A stretch of 64,000 nt of DNA from NCBI GenBank assembly GCA_030278955.1, contig JAOANR010000001.1:22671468-22735467 (forward strand), given 5' to 3'. This document shows, piece by piece, positions 25,801 through 35,800 of the stretch. Position 1 is the stretch's first letter, and each line of letters starts with the position of its first letter. A program made the translations under genes and the position numbers. Source of the stretch: Hygrophila difformis (lineage: Eukaryota > Streptophyta > Magnoliopsida > Lamiales > Acanthaceae). A model generated the notes under the pieces. The model was not told the origin of the DNA and did no database searches. It was given only the letters and a program-made list of their open reading frames with translations.

Positions 25801-26287
25801 TCTTTGTTCTATCAGACTCGATAGGATGCACAGATTCTACAGAGGCAGAGATTACCGCCATTAGTCGTATATGTCTAGCACTGGTTCGTGATCAGGGATT
25901 CCCAATCCAAAAATTGGTATTCGAATGTGACTCTCAAAATGTGGTGAGGTGGCTTAATGATGAAGGTACTATACCCTGGAGATTTCACAACATCTGCGGC
26001 CCTATTATGAATTTGTTCAAACATTCAGGGTGTGTCAAAATTCGGCATATCTTAAGAGAACGGAATAGTTTAGCTGATCACTGGGCGAGGCATGGGGCTT
26101 TGGGAGAGGAAAAGGTTGAGGAGTGGTTTTAAGGGTTGATGCTACCGATTTGATCTGTGGGATACTTGTCTGAGGGGTGGAGATTGTGTTGCCATAGGTG
26201 ATCATGCTTGAATAAATCAGCAATTTAGAGGGCAGAAGAGGGATCAGAGGGAGGGATGGATGAAGGATTGGGTTTAAAAAAAAAAAA
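22861..26287 (+). mobile_element. 5'-truncated non-LTR retrotransposon (LINE, L1-type)
   Basis: The element runs from about 22861 through the long RT-RNase H frame and a ~140-bp 3' UTR to a poly-A tail at 26276-26287. The apurinic endonuclease domain expected before the RT is missing, so the 5' end is truncated, as is common for LINEs. The left boundary is approximate because an inverted LINE-like 3' end abuts it. Confidence 0.85.
22881..26132 (+). CDS. LINE ORF2 remnant: reverse transcriptase, zinc-binding RT-associated domain and RNase H
   Basis: A 1083-codon frame is open without a stop. In order it carries the pre-RT linker (RWLREGDQNTRFFHAVTAFN), the RT (GPDGFNFGFFKRYW, then FRPISLVGSIYKMIAKVLSG, then GLRQGDPLSPYLFVM, and catalytic YADD near residue 387), a plant LINE C-terminal zinc-binding region (LWKIKCPTKVKLLVWKMMNN, with C and H residues through CQCDF), and a terminal RNase H with acidic residues visible in SDGSS, TEAEI and ECDSQ plus ADHWARHG. 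The normal ORF2 is 200-300 residues longer at the N-terminus because of the endonuclease, which is absent here. The first Met is only where the remaining frame begins. The copy cannot move by itself but may be fairly young, since the frame is unbroken. Confidence 0.9.
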   Translation: MLQRLITEINELEQGLYGGELEEETRRDWLGKKGELKQLFMAEEQRWCQKSRLRWLREGDQNTRFFHAVTAFNRRKGFIGAIKEDGVMIEDPREIKELAFEYFRKAFVKGEEEVFDISNLGLPRLDNRNTPWLEREFTEEEAWLAIWGCDGNMAPGPDGFNFGFFKRYWEVVKGEVMNEFRHFERDGKLPKEAGGSFIALIPKTENPVEFSGFRPISLVGSIYKMIAKVLSGRLKEVLSGLVGNSQMAFIKGRQIMDGALIAAETIHSTLVAGRMGFIVKLDFAKAYDNVSWEALLRVLEAMGFGDKWRKWIRGCICSASAAVLVNGSPTNFLKLNKGLRQGDPLSPYLFVMLAKILNLMVKKATELGLYAGLKSSEHGPVISHLQYADDTIMFCEGDIEHIILIKRLLVCLTLTTGLSINYSKSSIVGLNCPEELVREAANVMGCSVGSLPLKYLGLPIGGRGNCSGLWQPILDKVEKRLAGWRGRMLSQAGRVCLIKSVMNSLPIYYLSIFKIPKMVAERLEMLKRRFLWNEWEGARKLHTLGWGKICRHKEEGGLGIWNTSKLNTALLYKWRWRFGNEHTLWKEVIDSKFYGGDSPLIPVVKVGRSLWNSISETWADLNGGLVGGRLIIQVGNGERVRFWLDAWLEGGRTLKDSFPRIYTLATNKMGLIAEFGRWKGLEWEWDIQLRRQLFQWEIVVWENFMSVLNGKNLSRFMADKTVWTKEVDGGFSTKSCWYQTEGVDGGGSKGLWVHLWKIKCPTKVKLLVWKMMNNALPVKELLARRGCNIGQNSLFPLCEKETETVEHLFCQCDFAGGLWQQGRVWTGEVGATPGQILELVEWWINGNVKSSRKDGWRLVCTVICWTVWKMRNDLIFNGTRADINAAVELIKWRVSLWWKAANKENEISLQGLQISFPTGMEHSRTISMKTNRTGLYWERPEVGWWKINSDGSSLGNPGPAGIGGTIRNDRGEVIFVLSDSIGCTDSTEAEITAISRICLALVRDQGFPIQKLVFECDSQNVVRWLNDEGTIPWRFHNICGPIMNLFKHSGCVKIRHILRERNSLADHWARHGALGEEKVEEWF

Positions 26288-29200
26288 GGATCAGATTATC
26301 TGAACAATAAGGTGGTTCTGTAATATTATGTATGAGATAAATGTTGCTTTAATGCATTTTTTCAGGTTTCTGCTCTTGGGGGTGTCGAGCGAGGAATATG
26401 GCTGAAGGTCTCGGAGGATGCTGATGCAAGTCGATGTCCGAAAGTTAGGTGCCTATAATCTTTGAATGTTTTGCGAAGAACGTTGCTGCTTATGCATCCG
26501 ATGTCATTATTGAAGATCCGACTCAAAATTGTTACCATCTTCACCATATGCCCTTCCTGGAGAGCGCTGGTGCTGGTACATCTAACTAACCTGAAAGTAG
26601 AAGTACTGTTGCTACTGGAGGATACTGGAGGATGCTGGGGTAAGACACAACCAGGGATGGAAGTCATAGCAATGCTGCTGCTGATACAATACGGGAATTT
26701 AATGACGGCATTCTAAGAGAAAAAAGAGCACATAATGGTACAAAACATACACCAAGCCAAACTGGTGAGATCTGATCATTTCTGCTTTCTTTGTTATGTG
26801 AAAAAGTGGTGCTTTTATCGATGTTCCAACACTTGCTGCAACCATAATGTTAGCTTGCATAGTTTCAATCCAATGCATTAAGTGAGGATAGAGTATTAGA
26901 ATAGAATTCCTATGCTTCCAGCTTCTTCCCTCTCTTTTACCATACCCCATTGAGCCTTTATCAAGTCCCATTGAGTTTCTCTTCCCTCGCCTTCACATAA
27001 CCTGGGATACCTGATCAAATGGCTTATATAACATTCTAGTCCCACAGTTTCCTGTTCTTGTGGGGAATAATGGACTTGTCTGTAGATGTATATATGAAGA
27101 ATCCTGTCGTGTTGTAATTACTGCTGTTGGAAAATTAAAGGTGATGGGAAGTATGTAATAAGGGTGGGAGTGTATTTAAAAGGAAGATGATGGGAGGAGA
27201 AATACATGGTCCTCATGATGGATACTAAGGACATCAAGAACTCCCTTTTTCTCAGCTTTGGCCAATAAGACAATCCAGGGTAGGGAAGTTGGTAAAAGGT
27301 GGAAATATGATCAAGAAAAAAAAAGGAAGAAAGAAAAAGAAGGAAAGAAAAAAAAAAGAAAAGAAAAAAATGATGAAAAAATGGAAAAAGGGAAAAAGGT
27401 AGAAATATAGAGAGAATGTAGCAAGAATTAAGATGTGCAGGTGGGGGACATTGGAGAATTGAGGGATGGTAGAATGAGGTATGCTATGGGGTAGCAGTAA
27501 TGATAACATAACATGATAGATAGTTTATAGAGTTTTGGGGTATAGAAAACTATGGATTTTACGTTGATTGGGCTGGGCACCTTTCTACTGAGCTCCTGTG
27601 CGGTGCAACACAACTTGATTTAAATGTATACATATGCAGACAGTTCCTTATCCTCTTTTCTCCTCTTCTGTGCAGCCTCATTCATCTGAACCTTTTGTCC
27701 TTCTCATTTCTTCTTTCACTGTCTTGCCCCTAGCAATTGTTTTTTAATGGCCTGCTTGCTTGATGCATTGGAATGAACATTATAGCAGGGGAGACGTGAT
27801 GATTTTTTAATTGTTGTTAAATGTTTTGGCTGGAGCTTTTGAGTTCTTTAGTTACAATTGGTTTGCTTTGGTTTGCTTCTGTTGAAAAAATCATAAAATT
27901 TTGTATCATTCCAGGTTTTGGACATTGCCATTAGTCGGATAGCAGTGCTATGATTCTGCAAGATTAATCCCTTGTTAGCTTGCAGAACCTTCATAAAAGA
28001 ATTATAGCAGTTGGAAAGTCGATGCAAGAAATTAACAAATCTGTGCATAGAAGAGCCCTTTCCAGCAACAAACAAGAACTGAAGTGGTGAGATAGAGCGG
28101 GGTTTTACCCCTTGGAAAGTTCGATTATTTGAGGGGGGTTGTACCCCTTGTATTGCTTTGTGATCATTTTCCGGTGTTTATTCATGCTACAGACATGGTG
28201 TAGTTGGTTTTGGGTTTAAAGTAAGTATTTGGTTGGATTATTAGACATGAATAAAATATTTATTTATTCTTGTCTTTACATGGTGATGTTTTAAAAATTT
28301 TCCTTGCTGTATGATGTTATTTGATTAAAAAAAAAAATCTATAGTACAAACGTGTCACTGCACCCTAATCAACATCTTATATAAGCTGGTAATGTACATT
28401 CAAACATTTGTGATAAATATAGGTGTTAATTAGGGTTCAATCTAATTATATCTACACACCTAGGTTAGGTCAATTATGAATGGTAATTTATCACTTAGTT
28501 GGAATGTCACTATCATTTCTTAATTGCTGTTACAAAAGTTAGAATGTAAATTTCTCGTTTCCTTAATTGTTTCCGTCCCATTAATAGTATTTTTTGCACC
28601 CGATAACTAACTAGCACATAATACTAAGTGAATCAGCAAATTCAGCAAGGGGCTGAATATAGCAATTCAGCCCCCTAACTGTACCCATTCTAAATTATTC
28701 TTCCCGCCTAAATTATTTGCACTTTGATGTGTTATTGATATCTATCTAAAAGACTAGAATTCAGTATCCAAAATTTATAACCGAAATATTAGAATTAAGA
28801 CTCATTTACAATCTATTATTATTATCTATCTATAATATTAAAACAGAGTATTCATATTCTATTTTCCCGCTCAAACTCATTATATGGAAACCTTCTGTTG
28901 CTACCTTATTTTACACCCATTTTCTCTTCTTATTCATTTGTCACTATCATCTGCTTATAATCAAATTAAATTAATTAATTTCCATTCAAATTCACTTCAA
29001 AAATAGATGTGAGCAGCTACGCGAAAAGAAAAAAATAGATGTGAGCAATAAAGATATTTTTTAAAAGAATATATTTTAAATATTGGAAATAAATTTAGAT
29101 AAATTATCATTTGTCATTATACTATTCCTACTACTGAGAAATGTGAAATTAAGCTTTATCATATGAGAAAATGAGAATAAATTTAGTATTAAGTCCCCAA

Positions 29201-29306
29201 CTTTAATTACATTCACATCCTCCTCCTATTATTGCCTATCATTCCAGTCCTTAATTTCTTTTCATCCGTTACCCAATGCATTAAAGTCCCAATTACAACC
29301 ATCATT
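26288..29306. other. Intergenic DNA without a recognised gene
   Basis: Just after the LINE, 26366-26460 follows a TTTTTTCAG acceptor-like site and reads VSALGGVERGIWLKVSEDAD on +, then a stop; it may be an exon remnant. A purine tract (A/G only over most of 27308-27402) is the only other marked feature before 28.0 kb. From 28.3 kb the sequence is AT-rich and shows no open frame of interest. Confidence 0.4.
27308..27402. repeat. Polypurine tract (A/G microsatellite-like)
   Basis: About 95 bases are almost entirely A and G (AAAAAGGAAGAAAGAAAAAG and similar), with only rare T. It could adopt triplex structure or be a low-complexity expansion. No coding role is seen. Confidence 0.7.
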
Positions 29307-29878
29307 TGTAATACCCGAGAATTTTCCAACATAAAATAAAACAATAATTAAAATAAATAAATAATAAATAAAATAAATACTATAATTAAATAAACAAATC
29401 CAGCAAATAAAAGAAATAAATAAAGATAAGGAAATGAGAAATGAGATTTTTACTTAAAAAGGAATTAAAGGAATTTAATTAAATAAAAGGATGGATAAAT
29501 GGTACACCAAAACCCGACACTAATGAACTCGAGTATTCGAGTCCAAAACATCCAATTAGACTGAGAATAAAATTAGAGAGAAAGTTTGAACCCGAATATA
29601 CCCCGGAAATCGGAATTCGGGAGCATAGAGGGATAGAAACCCGAAAGAGAGGCGGAAAAGCACGACGGATCGCACGACCCGCCCGGACCGAAGTCCAGGC
29701 GAAGTCGGCGCGGTGGCCGCGCGGTGAAGTGGCTTTAGCGCGCCACGACCGCGCCACCCCACAGATTCGTTTGTTGCGTGAATCTCTCGCCCGAACGCGG
29801 ATTTTCCGACTTTCGGTTGAACATCTCTCGACTCCAGACTTCTAGGTCGGTTGTGGACGCCCTAGGGATTAAGAATTC

Positions 29879-29886
29879 TATAAATA
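29879..29886 (+). promoter_or_regulatory. TATA box of element A LTR
   Basis: TATAAATA follows the GC-rich cassette and precedes a C/A-rich leader with AAACCCTA words near 29937-29949. It is the best TATA match in the LTR, so it probably marks the U3/R border; transcription would start about 30 bp further on. The same box is at 38313-38320 in the 3' LTR. Confidence 0.65.
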
Positions 29887-30024
29887 AGCCCCTTGAGAGC
29901 CCCAAACAAGTTTACAAAACCCTACAATCTTCTATACGTTCGAAACCCTAAATTCGGAGTCGACGGAAAGCACCAAACGGAGGCAGCAGCTTTGGACGAA
30001 AATCCAAGGTCTCCAAACGTTGTG

Positions 30025-31545
30025 GTAAGCTCTAGTCCAATAAATCTTTTCACGTTTCAATCCGAAAATGGATTCTAACTTCGGTTCTTTCCTTTCTACA
30101 CCCCGTATCGAATCTAGATCGTAGAACCCGACGAACGGAGAGGAGAAACGGTGATCTGGAAGCCACACCTCCGAACTAGACATTCCCGACGTTCATAGAC
30201 GCTGTAAGTTAACCTTACATGGTTTTGGGAGATTTTAAAACATTCGAAACCTAAAAGATTCAACAAGAACCATGAATCTGTCCACTTTTATTTTTCTACC
30301 GACGCATCAGATTTGGTGAATTTTTCTGACCCTTAAAACAAACTCAAACGGAAAAACTTAAAACACGAAAAACGTTCCTAAGACTTAGACCTAGCTACTG
30401 TAAAAATTTGAGAATTTTTGGAGTTGATTTGATATGTGAAAACCCGTTGAAACCGAACTGTTTGATTCTAGATCTTGAAATCTTGGACAGAACTTAGGAA
30501 TGATCTTGATCACGTTTTTGAGATAGGATCTAGGCTGGTTTAGATCTTTGGCCAAACATAAAAGTTGTAGATAAATGTCTTAAGATGATCCCTGTCAAAT
30601 TTCATTAAATTTGGAGTTGAATTGTTATGGTAGAATTCGAAATCTTTGAACTGTGATGTATTAAACTCGGACAGATTTCTTCTTATGCGAAAATTGGCGA
30701 TTTTGACCTACTTAGGTATCTCGGATTGAAAAAGTTAAAACACGACAGTTGTAGATCTTGATGTTTCCGAGTCAGATATGAAATTTTGGAATTTTTGGAA
30801 TTAAATCTAATTTTAGACGAATTTTGGAGTAAACTGTGATTTACCGAAACGAAATCTTGAAATCTTGTTGAAACATGGAATTAACCTTTAGGGTTGAAAC
30901 GAATTGAGATATTATTTCTAAATTAATACAATGAAAGGCAGATTTTAAAAACAAATCCCCTTACAAACTTGATAAATTAAAATTAGGGGTGAGTGCTCTG
31001 CAGGGTGCCCCCTAACGATACACTTCGTGCCGTAATGGACGATGGTGACCCCGCGCGCTACATTTGAGATATGGATTGCCTAAATGGCGAAACTTAGAGC
31101 CTACACTCTCGTGAATATCCGTAGGGGTTTCCCGAGGCTCCGGAGTGGTACTGGGTATGGCTGATACGGTTGCGGCCGCCGGGCTACCGGCTAAACTTGT
31201 TGACATCGCGATTTTTATCGTGAAACTTTGAAATACCAAATCGGGAATGTAATGGGGATTCTAAATTAAATTAAACTAGATTAAATGATGTTGTTGTCAA
31301 ATTAAATTATTTAAATGCTTTATTTAAATTATGGCTATTATCTTGAACCATGTGATATGTGTTATTAAATAGAGCCTGAGATAAATTATGCTATTGGATA
31401 TGGATTAGATGAAACTAAATATTATGTTATTATCATGCTTTTGTTAAATTATTAAATCTATGGCTTTTAAACCCTACGATCATGCATGTGTTAACTTACT
31501 CAGCAATTTTGCTGACCAAACCCATTTTTATTCCTTTCTTTACAG
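30025..31545 (+). promoter_or_regulatory. Inferred leader intron signals in element A LTR
   Basis: There is a donor-like G|GTAAGC at 30025 and a second, T|GTAAGTTAA, at 30204. Downstream come TTAACTTACT, the hairpin CAGCAATTTTGCTG, a pyrimidine tract and CAG at 31543-31545. The same three-part arrangement exists in elements B and C with donor spacing of 175-179 bp. If used, splicing would remove about 1.3 kb of A+T-rich, AUG-containing leader. No transcript data are available. Confidence 0.5.
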
Positions 31546-31908
31546 AATATGTGGAATGAGCCTGTATGAGCACGAATCATGCATGGGATGTTGGGAATTG
31601 TTATTTTGCTTTTAAATTTCGTACTTAGACTATATTATGAACGGGCCTGTTTAACCCGTGTTTTGGCCATGTCGGCCCTTTTTAAATTTTCCGCTGCGAT
31701 ACTGTACTAAACTAAATATTTCCGCTGCGCTATGCTATTATTATTTTCGAATTATATTGCATGGGCTATTTTGAATGCTTTAAATGTTTTAAATACTGCA
31801 ATACCTAGCCTTGCATCTCTTTAGTAAGCTCGGAGAAACCGTGTCTTACTAGGGAGATGTGGCGGTGACATCCCGACCTGGGTGACCAAAAACCGGGGTG
31901 TTACAAGT

Positions 31909-31920
31909 TGGTATCAGAGC
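31909..31920 (+). promoter_or_regulatory. Primer binding site, element A (initiator tRNA-Met)
   Basis: TGGTATCAGAGC lies three bases after the LTR end. It is complementary to the 3' end of plant initiator tRNA-Met, the standard primer of Ty3/gypsy elements. Confidence 0.95.
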
Positions 31921-32124
31921 CCGGCTATTTTTAACTATTATTTTTAAACCATTACTATTTTTAAACTACTATTAATATTTTGACTATTACTTTAAATTTT
32001 AAAGTATTATTTCCATGGAAGAATTTTTATTCTAAAACCCATGGAAAAATATATATATATATATGGTGTATTAAATTATTATTGGGAGGAATTATCATTT
32101 GCATATGCATGTTGCATCTCTGCT

Positions 32125-32280
32125 ATGAACTTAGAATCTTGGAAACTTGAACTTAGAATCTTGGCGAAACTTGAACTTAGCATCTTGGCGAAACTTGAAC
32201 TTAGAATATTGGAAACTCGAACCTAGAATCTTGGCGAATTGAACTTAGAATCTTGGCGAATATTAACTTAGATCTCTTGC
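32125..32280 (+). repeat. Tandem repeat of ~24 bp in the element A leader
   Basis: About seven units of the form TGAACTTAGAATCTTGGCGA plus AACT, some shortened by two bases, lie directly before ORF0. Equivalent positions in B and C lack this array, so it expanded in the A lineage only. The open frame across it is a by-product of the repeat. Confidence 0.85.
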
Positions 32281-32289
32281 TTGCGCTAG

Positions 32290-32625
32290 ATGGCTAGTCA
32301 AGACATGATGCAGTTGATGGTCAGGATGATGAGCGTTCATCTCGATTCCCACCAAACCCTAGAGCAAATGAAGTACCGTATGGCTCAGTTGGAGGCCAAT
32401 TTACATCACATGGGCAACTTGAGAGAGGCGGATCATCACCGCATAAACCAACTCGAACGCCAAGTCCAAACCCTCACTACACAAAACTTAATACTAAAGG
32501 AATACATCGATGCCCACGGGCAAGACTTAAACACTATCTTTGATGACCTACTACCGCCGAGTTCGGAGGAGGAAGATCCGGAGGAAGATCCTGCTACCCC
32601 ACCGGGAGACGTCATGAGGCACTAG
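32290..32625 (+). CDS. ORF0 of element A: small coiled-coil protein with acidic tail
   Basis: This 111-aa frame lies between the primer site and gag. Residues 1-75 are strongly helical with heptad hydrophobics (MMQLMVRMMSVHLD, then YRMAQLEANLHHMGNLREAD, then INQLERQVQTLT). The end is acidic (SSEEEDPEEDP). It is plainly related to the ORF0 of element C (shared pattern QLE-NL-H-G-LRE-DHH-I-QL) and has the same layout as that of B. In all three the ATG follows an AG acceptor-like site and reads ATGGC. No known gag, env or protease motif is present. Function is unknown; a structural or RNA-binding accessory role is only a guess. Confidence 0.75.
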   Translation: MASQDMMQLMVRMMSVHLDSHQTLEQMKYRMAQLEANLHHMGNLREADHHRINQLERQVQTLTTQNLILKEYIDAHGQDLNTIFDDLLPPSSEEEDPEEDPATPPGDVMRH

Positions 32626-32888
32626 AGATTCTACTGTTAGACATTGTTTTGCTAGAAAAATATTTCTACTTTTGTACTAAAATTTCTTTTGAGGAAATAA
32701 AATGCCCGACTTATTTTTTTTTAAATCAAAACAAACAAGACAAAATAAAATAAAACCCCGAAGCATACGATGCTTCTCAATCCGAACAAAGCACCACGTG
32801 CTAAATTACTACACACATACACATTCATAGAAATTGCTTAGACTATATGCTAAATTCACCAGCCCTAATCTATCATATTTGTACCAGA

Positions 32889-35800
32889 ATGGCACCCAGA
32901 GGAAGAGGAAGAGGAAGAACTCAAACCACTCCCCAAACCACCACTGAGATACCTACTGAAACACCACCAAACGTCACTGAACCGATTCAACCTGAAATGG
33001 AACAACCCCAAGGTGCGCAGGACGCCCCCGCACCGAACAATGTGGGCGATCGTCTTAGGACGATAGAGGAAGTGTTGATTGCGCTCGGGAACGCGCAAGT
33101 CAACCAGGGTCAAGCTGCGGCGATACCTCCGCCCCAAGCTCGCCCTAACTACCTGGCGATGGTGAATCCCTACCAGCCGCCCCACTATGCTGGTGAGGAG
33201 GATCCAGCTAAACTGGAGGAATGGATCCGGACTTTTGACAAGCTGCTGGGAGCGGTCAAATGTCCGGAAGGAGAGAGGGTACATGTCGCTTCGTACTACT
33301 TGGGAGGCGAAGCTGATGACTGGTGGCAAGCAACGCAAGCCAAACTGACTGAAGATGACGAGCCTTACTCGTGGATGGAGATGATGGAACTACTCAGGGA
33401 TCGATTCTATCCCTTGAGTACCAAAGCTGCCATGTACGAAGAATTCTTGTCGTTGAAGCAAGGAAGCCAAACGGTGCAAGAATACTACACACGCTTCAAG
33501 GAGCTGGTGAGGTTCGCACCAAGGCTAGTGCCCACTGATGCGGAAAAGGCACAGAAGTTCGAGATGGGACTAAACCTGTCTGTGCGCGAGGTGATCGCGG
33601 GGGTACACTACCCCGATTTGCAAGCCGTATACGATCGCGCTGTAGCGGTAGCACGCGTGCAGCAGCTGAAAAGAAGGGTGAGTGTGGAGTCCAGCAGGGG
33701 TCCTCAAGACAAGAAAAGTCGAGATTCACGAAACGAGAACAACACTGGAAGGAACGAGCAGCGCAGAGGGTCGAATAGGCCCCAACAAAACAACACTGGG
33801 AGGAGGTTCAATCAAGAAGATCCGGTACCGCCTTGCCCGAGATGTGGACGACCACACCTGGCAAGGGGATGCCCGCAACAAGGCGCCTGTTACCGATGCG
33901 GTCGAATGGGTCACGTTCGACGGGATTGTCGGACTAGGCTCGAGAACATAACAAAGAGGGACGACTTAGTCGCGAGGCAAGAACAGCCTCAAAACCAAAA
34001 CGGGCGAAACGGCAATAACCAAGGGTACAGACCCCCTCAAAATAGGCCGCAAAACCAGAACCAGAACCAACGACCTCCGCCCCCACAGAATCAAAACCAG
34101 CAACAAAATCAACAGCCGAATGCGAATCAGCAGGGCAATCAGGGACGCCCTGTGGGGAGGCTCAATGTGGTAAACCAAGCGGACGTGCCTGCGCAAGGAG
34201 AAGTGATGGCAGGTACATTTCACGTTTTGAATACACCCCTTAGAATTTTATTTGATTCCGGAGCTAGTTGCTCAATTATAGCATCAAGAATAGTGCCTGA
34301 GTTAGATCTACCTAAGTGCGAGAGAATTAGCTTAGGAATTCAATTGCCTTCTGGAGAAGTAGTGTCTTGCTCTAAACGATATAATGGAATTCCTATAGTG
34401 ATAAAGAACGTAGAATTCTTCGCGAACTTGGTAGAATTTAACTTAAGAGACTTTGACATCATACTGGGGATGGATTGGCTATCCCAGTATAAAGCGGTGA
34501 TCGAATGCCAAAAGCAAAAGATCACCTTGTCAAAAAGTAGGGGAAAGAGAGTTATCTTTTACTCTCAGCCCCCTAAGAAAAGTAACAAAATCGTTAGTGC
34601 ACTTAAACTAAGTAACTTGATGCGTAAGGGGTATGAACTATATGCGTGCTATGTGCACAACCTTGAGGCGGAAGAGAACAAGGTTGATAGCATACCAGTG
34701 GTAAGAGAATACCCGGACGTGTTCCCTGAAGACTTTCCGGGCATGCCACCTGAGAGAGATCTTGAATTCACGATAGATCTCATTCCGGGGACAGAGCCTG
34801 TCTCAAAAGCTCCGTACCGGATGGCACCACTGGAAATGAAGGAGTTAAAGGAACAACTCGAGGACTAAACCAAGTGACCATTAAGAATAAATACCCCCTA
34901 CCGAGAATAGAGGATCTGTTTGATCAACTGAAGGGAGCTTCAGTATTCTCGAAGATCGATTTGTGATCTGGGTATCATCAATTGAGGATCGCCGAGAAGG
35001 ACATTCCGAAGACGGCATTTCGAACGCGATATGGCCATTACGAGTTCACCGTGTTATCCTTCGGGTTAACAAATGCTCCGGCCATGTTCATGAATCTCAT
35101 GAACAACGTGTTCCAAGAATTGTTAGACCAGTGTGTCGTAGTGTTCATCGACGACATCCTGATCTACTCGAAGAGCGAGGAGGAGCATGCAAAACACTTA
35201 CATCAAGTGTTGGAAATCTTGCGAAGAAATCAGCTATATGGCAAGCTGTCGAAATGTGACTTCTGGCTGAGAGAAGTGGCATTTCTCGGACACATAGTAT
35301 CCGCTGATGGAGTATCAGTGGATCCGGCGAAAGTTTCTGCCGTAACTGAATGGGCAACTCCGAAAAGTCCAACGGAAATAAGGAGTTTCCTTGGATTAGC
35401 CGGATATTATAGACGATTTGTGAAGGACTTTTCAAGGATTGCACGTCCTTTGACCCAGCTACTTAAGAAAGGAGCGAAATACGAATGGACCGAAGCATGT
35501 GAGACATCGTTTCAAGAGCTGAAGAAACGACTCACAACCACACCCGTATTAACACTACCATCAGAGAATGGTGACTTCGAAGTATATAGCGATGCTTCGA
35601 AGGAAGGTTTAGGTTGTGTTTTGATGCAAGACTCGAGAGTCGTAGCCTATGCATCACGCCAACTAAAACCTCACGAGGAAAATTATCCGACACATGACCT
35701 GGAGTTGGCAGCGGTCGTCTTCGCTCTAAAGATATGGAGACATTATCTTTATGGGCGGAAGTGTCGAATGTTCACCGACCACAAAAGCTGGAAGTATATA

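Larger units (their letters stand above)
29307..31905 (+). repeat. Element A 5' LTR (2599 bp)
   Basis: It begins TGTAATACCCGAG and ends GGGGTGTTACA. Within it are a GC-rich palindromic cassette (about 29706-29759), a TATAAATA box at 29879-29886, donor-like GGTAAG at 30025 and GTAAGTTAA at 30204, three diverged repeats with AAAGTTGTAGAT-type cores, a G/C-rich hairpin region (30985-31205), TTAACTTACT plus a hairpin at 31501-31514, an acceptor CAG at 31543-31545, and a terminal hairpin at 31822-31851. Small open frames inside it repeat exactly in the 3' LTR and are not genes. Confidence 0.95.

Noticed and set aside
25139..25861. 240-codon minus-strand frame inside the LINE
   Set aside because: It is the shadow of the real plus-strand RT-RNase H frame.
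22543..26287. Twin-priming (5' inversion) of a single LINE
   Set aside because: The inverted part ends in its own poly-A tail and does not match the 3' tail of the plus-strand copy, so two insertions are more likely.
29893..31239. Short open frames inside the A LTRs (60-92 codons)
   Set aside because: They repeat exactly in the 3' LTR, have no protein-like composition and lie in the untranslated leader.
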